Assembly: GCF_016802725.1 (NCBI RefSeq)
Contig: NC_052679.1
Span: 7,130,001-7,194,000 of the forward strand
Direction: 5' to 3'
DNA from: Solenopsis invicta
Lineage: Eukaryota; Arthropoda; Insecta; Hymenoptera; Formicidae
DNA: 64,000 bases
Shown here: in pieces, positions 22,451 to 33,378 of the stretch
Layout: every line of letters starts with the position of its first letter
How positions within the stretch are numbered: position 1 is the stretch's first letter
Notes under the pieces: generated by a model
Told to the model about the DNA's origin: nothing
Seen by the model: only the letters and a program-made list of their open reading frames with translations
Databases searched by the model: none
Made by a program: the position numbers and the translations under genes

Positions 22451-22987
22451 ATTGCAAACATTAAGTTTATTGTATCCAAATGCTGATATATGATGCAACA
22501 TTGTGATAATGATTGAATAATCAAACAGAAAAACATAAATATGATTAACAGATCTATAATTTATTATAGATTATCACAGATCTTATATTTTCTATATGCA
22601 ACTACTATTGAACATTACTATACAATGGATCATTATTTACGTAATCTATTCACTGAGTAATCTCGTGCTTTTAAGTCTACATTAACAAATTATCAACTAT
22701 ATGCGTTGTTTGTCATATTATAAACTAATATAATTTATATTATATTATCTCAATAGATAGCTAATAAAATTATGACAATTGAAATATTCTCTATCAAAAA
22801 GTCCTCATATAAATATGTAATCTCACTGGTGTTACATTTAGCACGATAACGTGAAATGCTACTTTATAATAGTAAATTAAGGATACTAGATTTAAGGATA
22901 CTAGAATAACTAAATTTAAATAAAAAAAATTTCTAAACATATAGACAAATATCAAATATGCCATGTGTGTCAAAAACAAGTACTTAC

Positions 22988-23050
22988 TGTTGGATCTCTG
23001 TTCACGAGTATAGCGTCGACAACTCTTTCATACGAATGAACTCTAGCCAT
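22988..23050 (-). CDS. First coding exon of the zinc-finger protein (inferred)
   Basis: The minus strand reads ATGGCTAGAGTTCATTCG and continues for 21 codons (MARVHSYERVV...NRDPT) up to a strong donor, GTAAGTA. The exon ends in phase 0, exactly as the acceptor of the main exon requires, so the join gives ...NRDPT-FDTAIQNEVKIKEEP. Upstream on the same strand, TTAATATGTTACAG at 23081-23094 is an acceptor that would start this exon at 23080 with 30 nt of 5' UTR. The main exon has no usable in-frame ATG near its acceptor, which supports the need for an upstream start. The alternative is a different first exon further away. Confidence 0.65.
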
Positions 23051-23515
23051 ATCCAGATGTTTCCGATATGTTTACTCCTTCTGTAACATATTAAATTATA
23101 GATTATATTACATTAAATCTGCCAAGAACAATATTTTTAAGTATTTGTGTAACAAAATAATTTTAATTGTACAACTAAAAATTCAATAAAAGAGAACTAA
23201 CAAGTTAACTATATAAATATTATGTAGTGTCACAAAAATGCTTTATTAAAAGAGATTGACAGATTTTTTGATATAATCAATATAAACATAAGATATATAA
23301 AGATGCATTGTACAATATAAAACCTTATAATTTATGACATTTAAATAAAATAAAAGCAGGAATATATTAATGCACTGAATTCAATATAATTTCCAAAATC
23401 TGTCTTGTGCTTTAAGAAAACAATTATTACTATGAAATACATATAAAAATCTCATGTAATATATCGAGTTTATATTTAAAATAAAATAAAACTGATCTGC
23501 ATGAGCAGCGTGTAC

Positions 23516-23900
23516 CTGAATGCGAACGTATCGAACAGGATGGCAGTAATCAGCATTTACAATGTTGATTTAAAAACATTGATTGCACTGGTCTGCAATT
23601 ATATTTTTTCGCAATAGTGTAATACTATTTCGCATGAAACGCGAATTAATCGCACTGAATTCGTTCGCACTACACTGACACACAACAGTCACCAACGAGT
23701 CACTAAGCTATGAGCTATGACCATGACCAGCTACGACTGTGTTACACAAAATGGCGGCGTCAACTGGCGTCAACCAGTGTCGACGGTGTCGACACGACGA
23801 CGACAAAGATGATACTGACGTTATCTAACGGCACGCGCACTACGCGCATGATTAGTAGTAACTCAGTCGGTCACATCGGATGAGCGATATATCGACAAAA
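23516..23900 (-). promoter_or_regulatory. Promoter and 5' UTR exon of the zinc-finger gene
   Basis: A CpG-bearing island of higher GC content contains GCCGCCATTTTG on the minus strand (a YY1-like promoter motif, near 23750). On the same strand a CAG-GTACA donor follows 23516 and can splice to the acceptor at 23081. I infer transcription starting near 23.7-23.8 kb and running leftward. No TATA box is obvious. Confidence 0.5.
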
Positions 23901-24159
23901 ATCAAAGATCAAATAATCGATTATTTTAAAATCAGTAAAATAACTAAAAAAACGTTTGATTTTTGTTTATTGAAAATTATATTCTATATAAACAAAATGA
24001 TATAATAGTATTCCACATAAACAAAAGTTCTTTTTTTTATAAGATAGCAAGATATTATTTAGAAATCTGAATGTAGAAAAAATGTATTTTTTTGTTTATG
24101 TAGGATATTATTATTAATACTAATTAGTACATCTCGAACCGATTATTAAGATAATTTTT

Positions 24160-24602
24160 ATAACGCTTTTGATTGACCGAGACGGGTTAATGACGTCACG
24201 TGCTCTGCTTTAAGTTCTAATTGGATAGTTCTAGAGTATGGCGTCATAACCTGACTCAGGTTGAGTTAGAATCATAGATATTTGTATAATAATAGCGTAT
24301 TTAATTTGTTAACTCGACCCGATTCTGCGTCGATAGTCTATTCTTTTTAGTTATAAAAGAAGGGACAAATTGTGCAAAAAATGCAGTTAAAAAGAACAGA
24401 CCATTGACTCGGGAGTCAGGTCGAGTCAGCAAATCAAATACGCTATTATAGCGTTTTCAAGTGCAATGAGTTCTAACCCGGTTTGTGGCGGATTAATGAC
24501 GTCACATGCTCTATTTTAAGTTTTCATTGGATGATTCCAGCATATCACATCATTAATCTGACTCGGGTTGGGTTAAAACACACTGCACTCAAAAACGGTA
24601 TT
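24160..24602. mobile_element. Cluster of three adjacent MITEs with CRE motifs
   Basis: The middle unit (24291-24446) has ends AATAGCGTATTTAATTTG and CAAATCAAATACGCTATT. The right unit (24447-24602) has ends TATAGCGTTTTCAAGTGCA and the reverse complement TGCACTCAAAAACGGTATTA. The left unit (from about 24160) resembles the right one. Each outer unit contains the palindrome TGACGTCA, the cAMP-response-element consensus. Confidence 0.6.
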
Positions 24603-24604
24603 AG

Positions 24605-25299
24605 GCTATCTTTCGTAATGCGCATATGCATGTAAATTATTATATATAAAATATTCATAAACTTTATAATTAATTTATTTAAAAACTATAATATTCCCAA
24701 TAATTTAAAATATTGAAATAAATAATATTACTTTTAATATAATATTCATATAATATTATGAAGTGTGGACAGTACCACTTTTATTAATGTTAAATAATAT
24801 TTTAGGAATATTATTTAATATTTAAATATGCGTTTATAGAGTATGGTTAGGTACATACAATTCCTGGTTATAGTTAAATTGTAGCTTATACCTACATAGC
24901 AATATATTTTCTTGTAAAGAGATTACATTTTATTATATATGGTTGGATTTGGAAAAACCTTTAATTTGGCTAAAAAAAGAATTTAAAAAATTAAAAAAAA
25001 ATTTAGATGGTGGGGGTATTTTGTTAAACAAAAAAAATGGTTTTTTTTACAACTTTAAAGTACTCTTTAAACCGTACAACTTTTGTTTAAAAAAATTTTT
25101 TCTGTTTCTTTTACTTTCAACGATATTCACCCCAAAACAGAAATACTGTTTTTTTTTTAAAGAGTGTTTCATCCCCTAAACATGAAATTCTCTCGATATA
25201 AAAAATTAGGGATCTCTTAGATTTTCGTGTTTAATAACATATTTCAAGGAGAATTAGATCAAAGCCGGATACCTGTGACAATTCTTTTAATTATAAAAA
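24605..25299. other. AT-rich spacer with homopolymer runs
   Basis: No gene is supported. A run of A- and T-rich words partly forms imperfect hairpins. The open frame here is a product of poly-A and poly-T composition. Confidence 0.4.
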
Positions 25300-25700
25300 A
25301 TTCTTTTGGCGAGGACGGTATAGAGCATAAAACCTGGAAAAAATTAATATCAGGCTTTTTCTGATACAACCCTACATAGCAATGTATCTTCTTAGGATAT
25401 CCTATTTTGATCAAATTGATTTTGATACAAAATGTAAAATTATCTATATGATTACCTTAGGACAGTAATTGTAATTGTCATTAAAGTCCTTAGAATATCT
25501 TATTATAATCTGAGAAATTTTTTTTTATTACTATAATATACAAATGCATTTTTATCTTTCAACACATATACAATATGTATTAAGTCCATGGATGAAAAAA
25601 CCTTAATCTACATCCCAATGAGCAAGCAATATTTTTAAACGTTTTTAAAATATTTTTTAATAAAAATTTTTTCTTACAATTTTGCTTTTGTTTTATTTAT
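25300..25700. repeat. Truncated copy (B3) of the CCCA-TIR element with its left flank
   Basis: From 25371 the sequence follows the left part of 44939-45899 (CCTACATAGCAATGTATC..., CCATGGATGAAAAAACC) and stops after the poly-T run. The 70 bp before it (GGCGAGGACGGTATAGAGCA...) also match the flank of copy B1 at 44870, so the repeated unit is larger than the visible element. Confidence 0.65.
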
Positions 25701-25794
25701 ATATGTCACTTAAATCGCTCATTTATCTATTCTCATGTGCCGGTACTGCAAAATTTTCTAACGTGACTGTACTGACAAAGACAGGTGGCCCTTC

Positions 25795-26410
25795 GAAATG
25801 GCTCTCTCTCGTCACGTTTTCTGGCGGCTAGTGCCCATTCCAGTTCGAGTATAGTTCAATGGGATCATCTCGTTTCCTGTCTCTTTCTATTAGCTTACGC
25901 ATTCGTGGCGGGCTCTTCCCTTCTATAGTATAATCTCTTTGCGTACGACACGTGTAATAGCACCCTTATATAGGACTCTAAATTAACCTAACCTAACCTA
26001 ATCTGAAGTTTTTGAGGTAAACGTTACATGCTACATCAACATAAAAACAAAGAACAAATTTAATTTTTAAATAAAAATGTAAGGTGAATGCTAACGCATG
26101 CGCAGAGAACGCTTAGAAAAAGAGAGATGGCCCCTCGCATCATGCTATTTCTATCACGTTTTCCGCTTACGGTCATTATATGGCAGTGCCCATTCCAGTT
26201 AGAGTATAGTTCAATGGATGATTCCCACCATCCTTGTTCAATCGCGCATGCGCTGTTGATTTTCTCAGTCAAGTGGGGAGGATTTGAGGCAAAGTATACC
26301 ATACCTCCCCACTCAGCACCACTCAGCTCGATGCGCGCGCACAACATTAGACAAGGACAGTGGAGATCATCTCATTTTCTTTCTCTTACTATTAGCTAAA
26401 CGCTTCCACG
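25795..26410. repeat. Duplicated segment, second copy interrupted by a 150-bp MITE
   Basis: 25795-25915 (containing GTGCCCATTCCAGTTCGAGT) recurs at 26120-26410. The second copy is split at about 26217-26371 by an insert with imperfect inverted ends (ATGATTCCCACCATCCTTGT and ACAAGGACAGTGGAGATCAT) and a GCGCATGCGC site. Neither copy is coding. Confidence 0.6.
25985..26001 (-). repeat. Interstitial (TTAGG)3
   Basis: The plus strand reads AACCTAACCTAACCTAA, three units of the arthropod telomere repeat in reverse orientation. It is too short to be a telomere and may mark a repaired break or be chance. Confidence 0.6.
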
Positions 26411-26421
26411 TACAGGAGCCC

Positions 26422-26681
26422 TATGCCTATTATACAACTTGGTCGTACGACGAGTTTGTCGGATGTAGCAATTGGCGATTAGCTGCCAATAAGTATCCAA
26501 GTGGGGGACATCCGTCGAATAATTACTAAAGTTTTGTCGGACTGAAGTTGGCTAGTGATAAACTTCATACAACAATTTGCATGCGTCCGACAAAATTTCG
26601 TTGCACAGACGGACGCATGCACAATACTAACCAATCGCTACATCCAACAACGCGTTCGTCATACGACATGTGTAATAGCAT
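26422..26681. mobile_element. MITE with TCGTACGACGA ends and nested palindrome
   Basis: The left arm (GTCGTACGACGAGTTTGTCG, GGATGTAGCAATTGGCGATT) pairs imperfectly with the right arm ending ATACGACATGTGTAATAGC. A second inverted pair built on TTTGTCGGAC lies inside. A related terminus appears near 25945. Confidence 0.6.
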
Positions 26682-26939
26682 CTTAAAGAAAGAAGTGACG
26701 TTGTTCCCCCACCACCACCCACTATTGTAATAAGTATCCTATTAAATTCCCCTCCCCCCCTCCCATCATTTCCAGCATTGCCATATTGTGACTGCTCTAA
26801 CGTCATCAAATAACATTTAATATAAACATACTCCATTACTTAAAATACTCTGACACTTGAAACTGTTACACAAACATGTAAATGATTGTAACCACGTTTG
26901 TTTTCTTATTCAGTTTCAATCTTGGATAATCTAATCATA

Positions 26940-27117
26940 AAACCTATTGCACAATGAAAAAGACAGGCAATAATAACAGGGAATAACAACAGGTAATAGA
27001 TTTCAACCAATCAGAAACCGCGGAAAAAACTTACGAATCAATTAGAAGTTGCAAAATCTATTGTCTGTTGTTATTCCCTGTTCTTATTGTCTGTGCTTTT
27101 CATTGTACAATAGGTTT
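26940..27117. mobile_element. MITE with AAACCTATTG ends, TA target
   Basis: The ends AAACCTATTGCACAATGAAA and TTTCATTGTACAATAGGTTT are flanked by TA on both sides. The right TA (27118-27119) lies within the 8-bp duplication of the hAT element that starts at 27125, so the hAT element landed next to this pre-existing MITE. Confidence 0.75.
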
Positions 27118-27124
27118 TAAGGGG

Positions 27125-28830
27125 CAGAGTTGCCATTGAGGCGCCGATTTGCAGCCACACCGACAGCCAGAGGGAACAGACCCACTTGCACCGGCTGGCA
27201 CTTTATCCCCACTTAACGGCGTACGTCGAGCAGCCAAGGCGACGAGTGGGGAGCTCTACTGTCTCTTTCTTTCTCAAGCGGTCTATCTCCTTCTCAACCT
27301 ATCCTCTTCTGTCTCGAGCGTTCTCTTTCTTTCTTGTTACAGGCGCAGCTTTGCTTTCAACCATCAGCGATTTGAGATTTTCGTATCGCTGAGCGAGTCA
27401 CGACGCGCGCGCGCGCGCTATGTATTAATATATATACACGTTTTCTACTTATACATATATAAAAAATACATGACGATATATCGATTTTTTTATCTTAATG
27501 GTATATTTACAAAATTAGAAAAAAATTGAAAAATATATAGCTATACTATGCATAAAACATTTATAAATATAATTAATCCATATACATGTTAACAAAAATC
27601 TTAATTATTTCTAAATTACAATGTAGAAATATTGCAATATGAAATATATAACACATATATATTACACATATTTAGCATGGTGGTATGTTAAATAAAGAAC
27701 CAAACAGTATCGAAGAAATTATAAAATTTTGAATAATTGCACTAAGATGATAATAAATTATTACAATTGAAGTAGTTTTGTCAAAATAACATCTCAGGAA
27801 TATTTGTCACAACTAAAATAAGTCTGAAAGCGTGATATGAATGTTTCACAATTATTTGAAAAATCGTTTGATTCTTTATTTAAAATATTACCATGCTGAA
27901 TGTGTAATATTTCATACAGCAATATTTCTACATCATAATTTAGAAATAATTGTGCATTTTGGTAAACCTTTATTTGAATTAATTCTTTTACAAATGTTTT
28001 ACGTTTAGCACAGCTATAAGTATCTTTCCTAATTATTTCTTTCAAAATTTAATTTTGCAAATATATCACTAAGATGATTCGCATATCGTTATACTTTTAC
28101 CGAAATACTATTTCTAAATTAATTGAACAGTTATCAATATTTTATAAAAGGTCAATACTTGTACATCTATTTATCTAAATGTACCTACACAATTGATGAT
28201 TACAATTTTTATGCAAGATTTCGTTAGATAATTTAATACATGTTGTCCTATCGGGGAATGTTACGCGTCTCATCGCCAATTCGACAACTCTAGATCTGAA
28301 GTCACATATGGCTGTTACTGTTGCTATAACATGATTTCGACTCTCGAGATTCTTCAGTCGAATTCAGGCGATTACAATATTCAGTACTTTAATACAGCAA
28401 ATAAAATGTGTTAGTATTTCAGTCCACTCTTGGCCACTATGCGCGTTTTTTATTTAAAATGTATCACGTTACAAAAAATTATGCTCACTTTTTATATGAA
28501 ACAAATACAACTATTACCTAAATTATTTTTTTTTTTTTTTTGATAACCTGTTTTCTTACATTTACTGTATTTTACATAAATATTTATTTACACAAACGTA
28601 CATAGTGTTGCTCAACGGAAACCGCGAGAAGGTGGTGGTCTCTTCCGTCAGGAGGAAAATGTAAAAAATTCTAATCTATACTTGAAAGTAATAAAAATTA
28701 TAAGCAATATTTAATCAGCTACATTGTTTTACAATATTAACTAGTTGCATAAAAAATGGAATTAGTAAACGTTGTAAAATAATGTACCTGATGTAATATC
28801 ACTTTCAAAATAAATTTTTTACATTTCCCT

Positions 28831-28868
<38 letters not shown>

Positions 28869-28950
28869 ATGTGTGTGTGTGCGTGCGTGCGTCCGTGCGC
28901 TTAACTCTATATTGTTTTTACACGCTCGTTTTTTTCGAGCGATGTCCTTA
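27125..28950 (+). repeat. Left inverted terminal arm of the hAT element
   Basis: The arm matches the right arm almost base for base; I noticed one substitution near 27215 and length differences in the poly-T and GT runs. It carries an 83-codon open frame without an ATG (27794-28045, minus). Within the arm, 27470-27770 is a diverged inverted copy of 27790-28100. The inner limit falls inside the first unit of the tandem array. Confidence 0.9.
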
Positions 28951-29326
28951 CGGACAAAATATTTTGCACATCCACTCTTTCGAGCGATGTCCTTACGGAC
29001 ATAATATTTTGCACACTCTTTCGAGCGATGTCCTTACGGACAAAGTCTTTTGTACACTCTTTCGAGTGATGTCCTTACGGACAAAATATTTGAAACTATT
29101 TCAAGCAATGTCCTTACGGACAAAGTCTTTTGTACACTCTTTCGAGCGATGTCCTTACGGACAAAGTCTTTTACACACTTTTTCGTTTGATGTCCTTACG
29201 GACAAAATATTTTATACTGTTTCGAGCGATGTCCTTACGGACAAAATATTTTAAACTATTTCAAGCAATGTCCTTACGGACAAGGTATTTGAATCACTCT
29301 TTTGGAGCGATGTCCTTACGGACAAG
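28936..29326 (+). repeat. Ten-copy array of a palindromic 39-45 bp repeat
   Basis: Each unit contains (A/G)ATGTCCTTACGGACAA; TGTCC-TTAC-GGACA can form a short hairpin. Spacers such as AATATTTTGCACACTCTTTC are related but vary. The first unit overlaps the inner limit of the left arm, and the right arm ends midway through the same unit. The array lies just downstream of the transposase stop codon and could serve as a subterminal binding region or a transcript end. Confidence 0.9.
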
Positions 29327-29355
29327 AAATAAATTGTAATATATTAATTTTTATT

Positions 29356-31647
29356 TTAATCTGCCCACGAAGGACCAGCAATATCATTAACATGCACTGC
29401 ATGTAATGTTAAAGTATTCTGGTCTTTTTTAGCGTTACTTTTATATAATTTGTCTGGTGACATAAGAGATAAATCTTTTTCTTTTATCGTCATGTTTATG
29501 CAAGTTTCGTTACATGCTTTTAATGACGACTTAATAACGCAAATTGCATTAACGGTTGCCGATGAAAGTTTATTACGTTTATTCGTTTTAACATCAGTTA
29601 AAAGAGAAAATATTCTCTCCGCATCGGCATTAGAATTGGGAAGACATCGAACAGCATTTACAACACTTTTTAAATTTGGATATTTAACTCTATTATTAAC
29701 GTCCTGACATTGCAAAATTCTTTTCCACATTTTGTCAAATGTTTTTGTTGAAAGACTTTGCTTTTCCTCATTTGTAAAGTCTGATGGCAATGCAATCCAT
29801 TCTTTCTTTAAACCATCTTCTTCAAAACCACCGATAGTTTTGGCTATGAAAGAAACATCTTTAAATGATGTTTCTCTATCTGTATTATATAAAGTTATAT
29901 ATGGTCGGAAAACATTTAACTTTGATAAAAATAAATTATTAATGGGTAATCTTTTGCGAATTTCTTCTGCAGCAGTCACATAAAACGACACACAATTTTC
30001 TCGAACTGTTGCAACATCGTTTTCGTGACCTTGCATTATTATTTCGTTTAGATATTCATCGCAATCGGGTCCAAAAGTAATTTCATGTAACACTTTATGA
30101 TTTTCTTTTTCAGAGAATACTATATTCATAATGTTCTCTGTGAAAGATTTCATAAGTTCATTTTTCAAAAAATTTTTGCAAATTTTAAAAAGAAATTGAA
30201 CTGATTTAGAATGTAACATATGTATCCGCGTTTCTGTTGCTTGAAAGAATGCATTGAATGCATTAAATTCATTTAAAATATATTTTATAAATAAAAAATA
30301 CGCTTTTACATCGACTTTGCGCATTATAATCAATAATTCTTCTCCAGATTTACTTTTTTCACTGACAACTTGCTCAGTTAAAAAAAGTTCAATTGTATGC
30401 CAAGATTCCAGAAGTCTATCTACGCATTGATAATGAGAAAGCCAGCGTGTTTCACACAATTTTTTTAATTTTAAATACCTATTTTCAAAACTGAGACAAA
30501 ATTCACGGAAAATAGCAGTACGTTTTGGACTGCTGTTAACATATTTAACAATTCTTTTTAAAAAGTCATCACAAACATCGGGTATGTTGTTACATGCAGC
30601 ACGAGCTGCTAACGCTGCGGAATGGCAAGGACACGAAAATGTTAACAAATTCGGACATAATTCTTCCAATTTTTTTTTGAATGATTTTTGTTTCCCAGTC
30701 ATGACAGACGCATTGTCGCATGACAAGGCAACAATATTTCCAAATGGTATCTTTAATCGCCACATTTCACATTTAAATGCGTTAATTAACTTGTCCGAAC
30801 TGGAATCTTTTGCATCTATATCAATTAATTTTACTAACTGAATGCGAATATCTAATATCTCTAAATCTACGTATCTTACAAGAAAAGTCATCCATTTGTC
30901 ATTTGTAATGTCAGACGTTTCATCAATATATACGCAAAATTTTTGATTTTGTATGTTGTCCACGACATGTTCTCTTATCATTGGGTATACTGCATTTGTG
31001 ACAACATTTCTGCACTTTATACGACCCATTATCATTTTTTTCAATACATGTGGATCATCAGATAAATTTTGGAAAAATTATAGAATATGTTTTGCATTAT
31101 TAAAAGAAATATCGAGACTAGCAATTAATGTTGCATATCTCATTTCAGCTTCTTTTTTACGTTCCTCAAATGACAAATCATTACTTCTATATGATTCTTT
31201 ACTACACGTGTTCTTTTCTACATTTTTACATTTATCTAAATGAGTTTTGGATTCTGCGTGTCGTTCAATATGCGATAATCCCCCTGATATACTTCCATAT
31301 GTATCGCAAATTGAACAAAAAAATAAACTTTTATTATGTGCCACTTCGCGTAACCAACATTTATATTCTTCAATTTCTAACCATTGTGGCTGAAATGTTT
31401 TATATCTTTGTTGTGATACTTCATCACTGTTTTCTAATAATTCTTTTTTAAGTTTATTTTTATGACCCACAGAATCCATGTGTCTCGAAACATATGCTGA
31501 ATTGCATGACAAATTTTTATTGCATACAGTGCAATGGTAGAAAGAATTATCGGATGGAACTTTACGTATCCAAGATTTATATCGATTATCGGAAAGCCAA
31601 GCTTCTAAGAAGGTTCGCTTTCTTTTTTTGATTGATTTATCGGACAT
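29356..31647 (-). pseudogene. hAT transposase with two BED-type fingers, one stop codon
   Basis: Starting at MSDKSIKKRKRTF the frame runs about 763 codons, interrupted only by one in-frame TAA at 31078-31080. The N-terminal part holds two BED-like zinc fingers (HCTVC...H-x4/5-H and FCSIC...H-x5/6-H), each preceded by a tryptophan-rich stretch. The middle shows hAT catalytic landmarks: YIDETSDITNDKW, ALSCDNASVMTG, CHSAALAARAAC and ETRWLSHYQ. The C-terminus holds the hATC dimerisation region, CLPNSNADAERIFSLL. The protein would bind the ends and catalyse cut-and-paste transposition in the nucleus. The single nonsense codon means this copy is probably recently inactivated unless the stop is bypassed. 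An AATAAA on the minus strand follows the stop directly. Confidence 0.9.
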
Positions 31648-32063
31648 TTCCGTATAAATTAAATAATAAATATATATAAATATTGCCAATGTCACAGAAA
31701 GAGATTAGGATCCCGTGGTTCGTCACTCCCACAATATTTATTTGTTGAATTCTATTCTCTTTCGGAATATGTGAGTGTGTGTGTTGTGAATGTGTTGTGT
31801 AAAAATTCGTTTTACCTTTTTGGTCGTAAATATTTGCCAACTGAAGACAGAGCTCTGATCAGCAGCAAGACGTTGCGACCAAATAGATAACAATGAACAT
31901 AGAGCATAGAAAAACAATTGAAGCATATTTCAGAACAGTGATGCCACATTTAGGCCGCGTCTCACTAATCACTTGGTAAAAAGTCATGTGGACGCGCGTT
32001 TATCGATGATCCGCGTCTCCGCTGTCATTTGTTTATGTTCCTGCGACAGCGACGGACAGCGAT

Positions 32064-33287
32064 ATGGCAGGTTAGTTATAAATATTTTATTAATACTAAC
32101 ATAATGATAAAGTCAATTCATGTTATTTCAATGATTAAAGTAATTCTTTAACGGGATTGTGCGTCTAATAATTCAGAGACGTATCATAATTCAACGAATA
32201 AAAGAAATAATTTTTCATACAAGGGGTTATGTATATGTCTTGTTTACATGTCTAACGATTCTTTTACTACTAGATAAGCTATGCAAATTGTTAATTGAAT
32301 ATCAATACAGAAAGTTAGAACGGAATAAAGTTATTAATATATTCCAAAAAGAAGTAACTCATCAAATTGATATCGCATGGATATTGATTTAATATAAAAA
32401 TTTTTAATATAAAAATCATCTTTCTGACGTTGATTTCATTATAATTCCTCGCTGGGATGTGATTGTAACAGTGATAAAATAAAAAATATAACATCTCAAA
32501 AAATTATAAAAAAATTTTTTTAAATACAGGTTTATGTCAATTCACGAGTTTATTTTCAGAAGCACAAAATTCTGTTTTTGACTTAAAAAAAAAGTTTTTT
32601 TTGCATCTCAAAATGAATTCAGACTTGATGACATAAACTTATTTTTTTTTAATTCTCTGGGATATTAGATATTTTTATTTTATCATTATTAAAATTGCTC
32701 TTTAGCGAAAAATGAAATTGCTGTCAAAACGATGATTTTTAGATTGAATCGATGTCTATTTGACATTGACTTGATGAGTTATTTTTCTTTGGGATATATT
32801 AATAATTTTATTGCGCTATAACTTTCTGTATTGTGTTATGCAATTTATAATAATTCACATAGCTTGCATTATTTACTTGTAGTATTATGTTAATTATGTA
32901 AATTATTTATATTTCAAACAAAATTATTGATATTTTGCGTCAACCTTGCCTTCAGAATTACTACATAATATATATTCATATATTTTTTTTATTTATTAAC
33001 ATTGTTTGTATTTTTCAGATAAACAGATCGTCCGTCAAGGGTTCCAGCAAAGGCTGGACCAAATAGAGCAATCTATACAGGCTATGCAACAAATGTTGCA
33101 CGAGTGGCGGCAAGAACAGCTGCACCAACACCAGCCGGAGCAACAACAGCAGCAGGAGCAACAACAGCAGCAGGAGCAACAACAGCAGCAGGAGCAACCA
33201 CTGCAGCAAGAGCAACCACAGCAGCAGGCGCTGTATGCACAACAGCAGCAGCAAAATAATAGTAATACTTATTACAATATTTATATG

Positions 33288-33378
<91 letters not shown>

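Larger units (their letters stand above)
10871..22987 (-). other. 12.1-kb phase-0 intron of the zinc-finger gene (inferred)
   Basis: Donor GTAAGTA follows codon 21 of the first coding exon and acceptor TATTTTTCAG precedes TTT GAT ACA. Both borders are phase 0, so the two exons join without a frame change. The interval is almost wholly transposon-derived and is described piece by piece below. An additional small exon inside it cannot be excluded. The unlisted parts (10871-11298, 12401-12975, 17633-18092, 18949-20144, 22451-22987) show no gene that I can support. Confidence 0.65.

Noticed and set aside
24943..25179. 78-codon lysine/phenylalanine-rich frame
   Set aside because: Composition is explained by poly-A and poly-T runs; no conserved motif or gene signals.
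25985..26001. Telomere or subtelomere
   Set aside because: Only three TTAGG units, surrounded by unrelated MITE-rich sequence.
27149..27529. 126-codon frame in the hAT arm (also 35056-35436)
   Set aside because: The two copies are identical only because the arms are inverted duplicates; the sequence is low complexity and shows no domain.
28835..29254. 139-codon frame with repeated ERCPYG motif
   Set aside because: It arises from a GT microsatellite joined to the palindromic tandem array; the sense-strand gene nearby is the transposase in the other direction.
28936..29326. CRISPR-like array
   Set aside because: Regular repeats with variable spacers occur, but the spacers are homologous to each other, the host is eukaryotic, and the array belongs to a hAT element. 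It is an ordinary tandem repeat.
33015..33254. Leucine-rich minus-strand protein
   Set aside because: It is antisense to the CAG/CAA-rich poly-Q exon of the hAT accessory gene.
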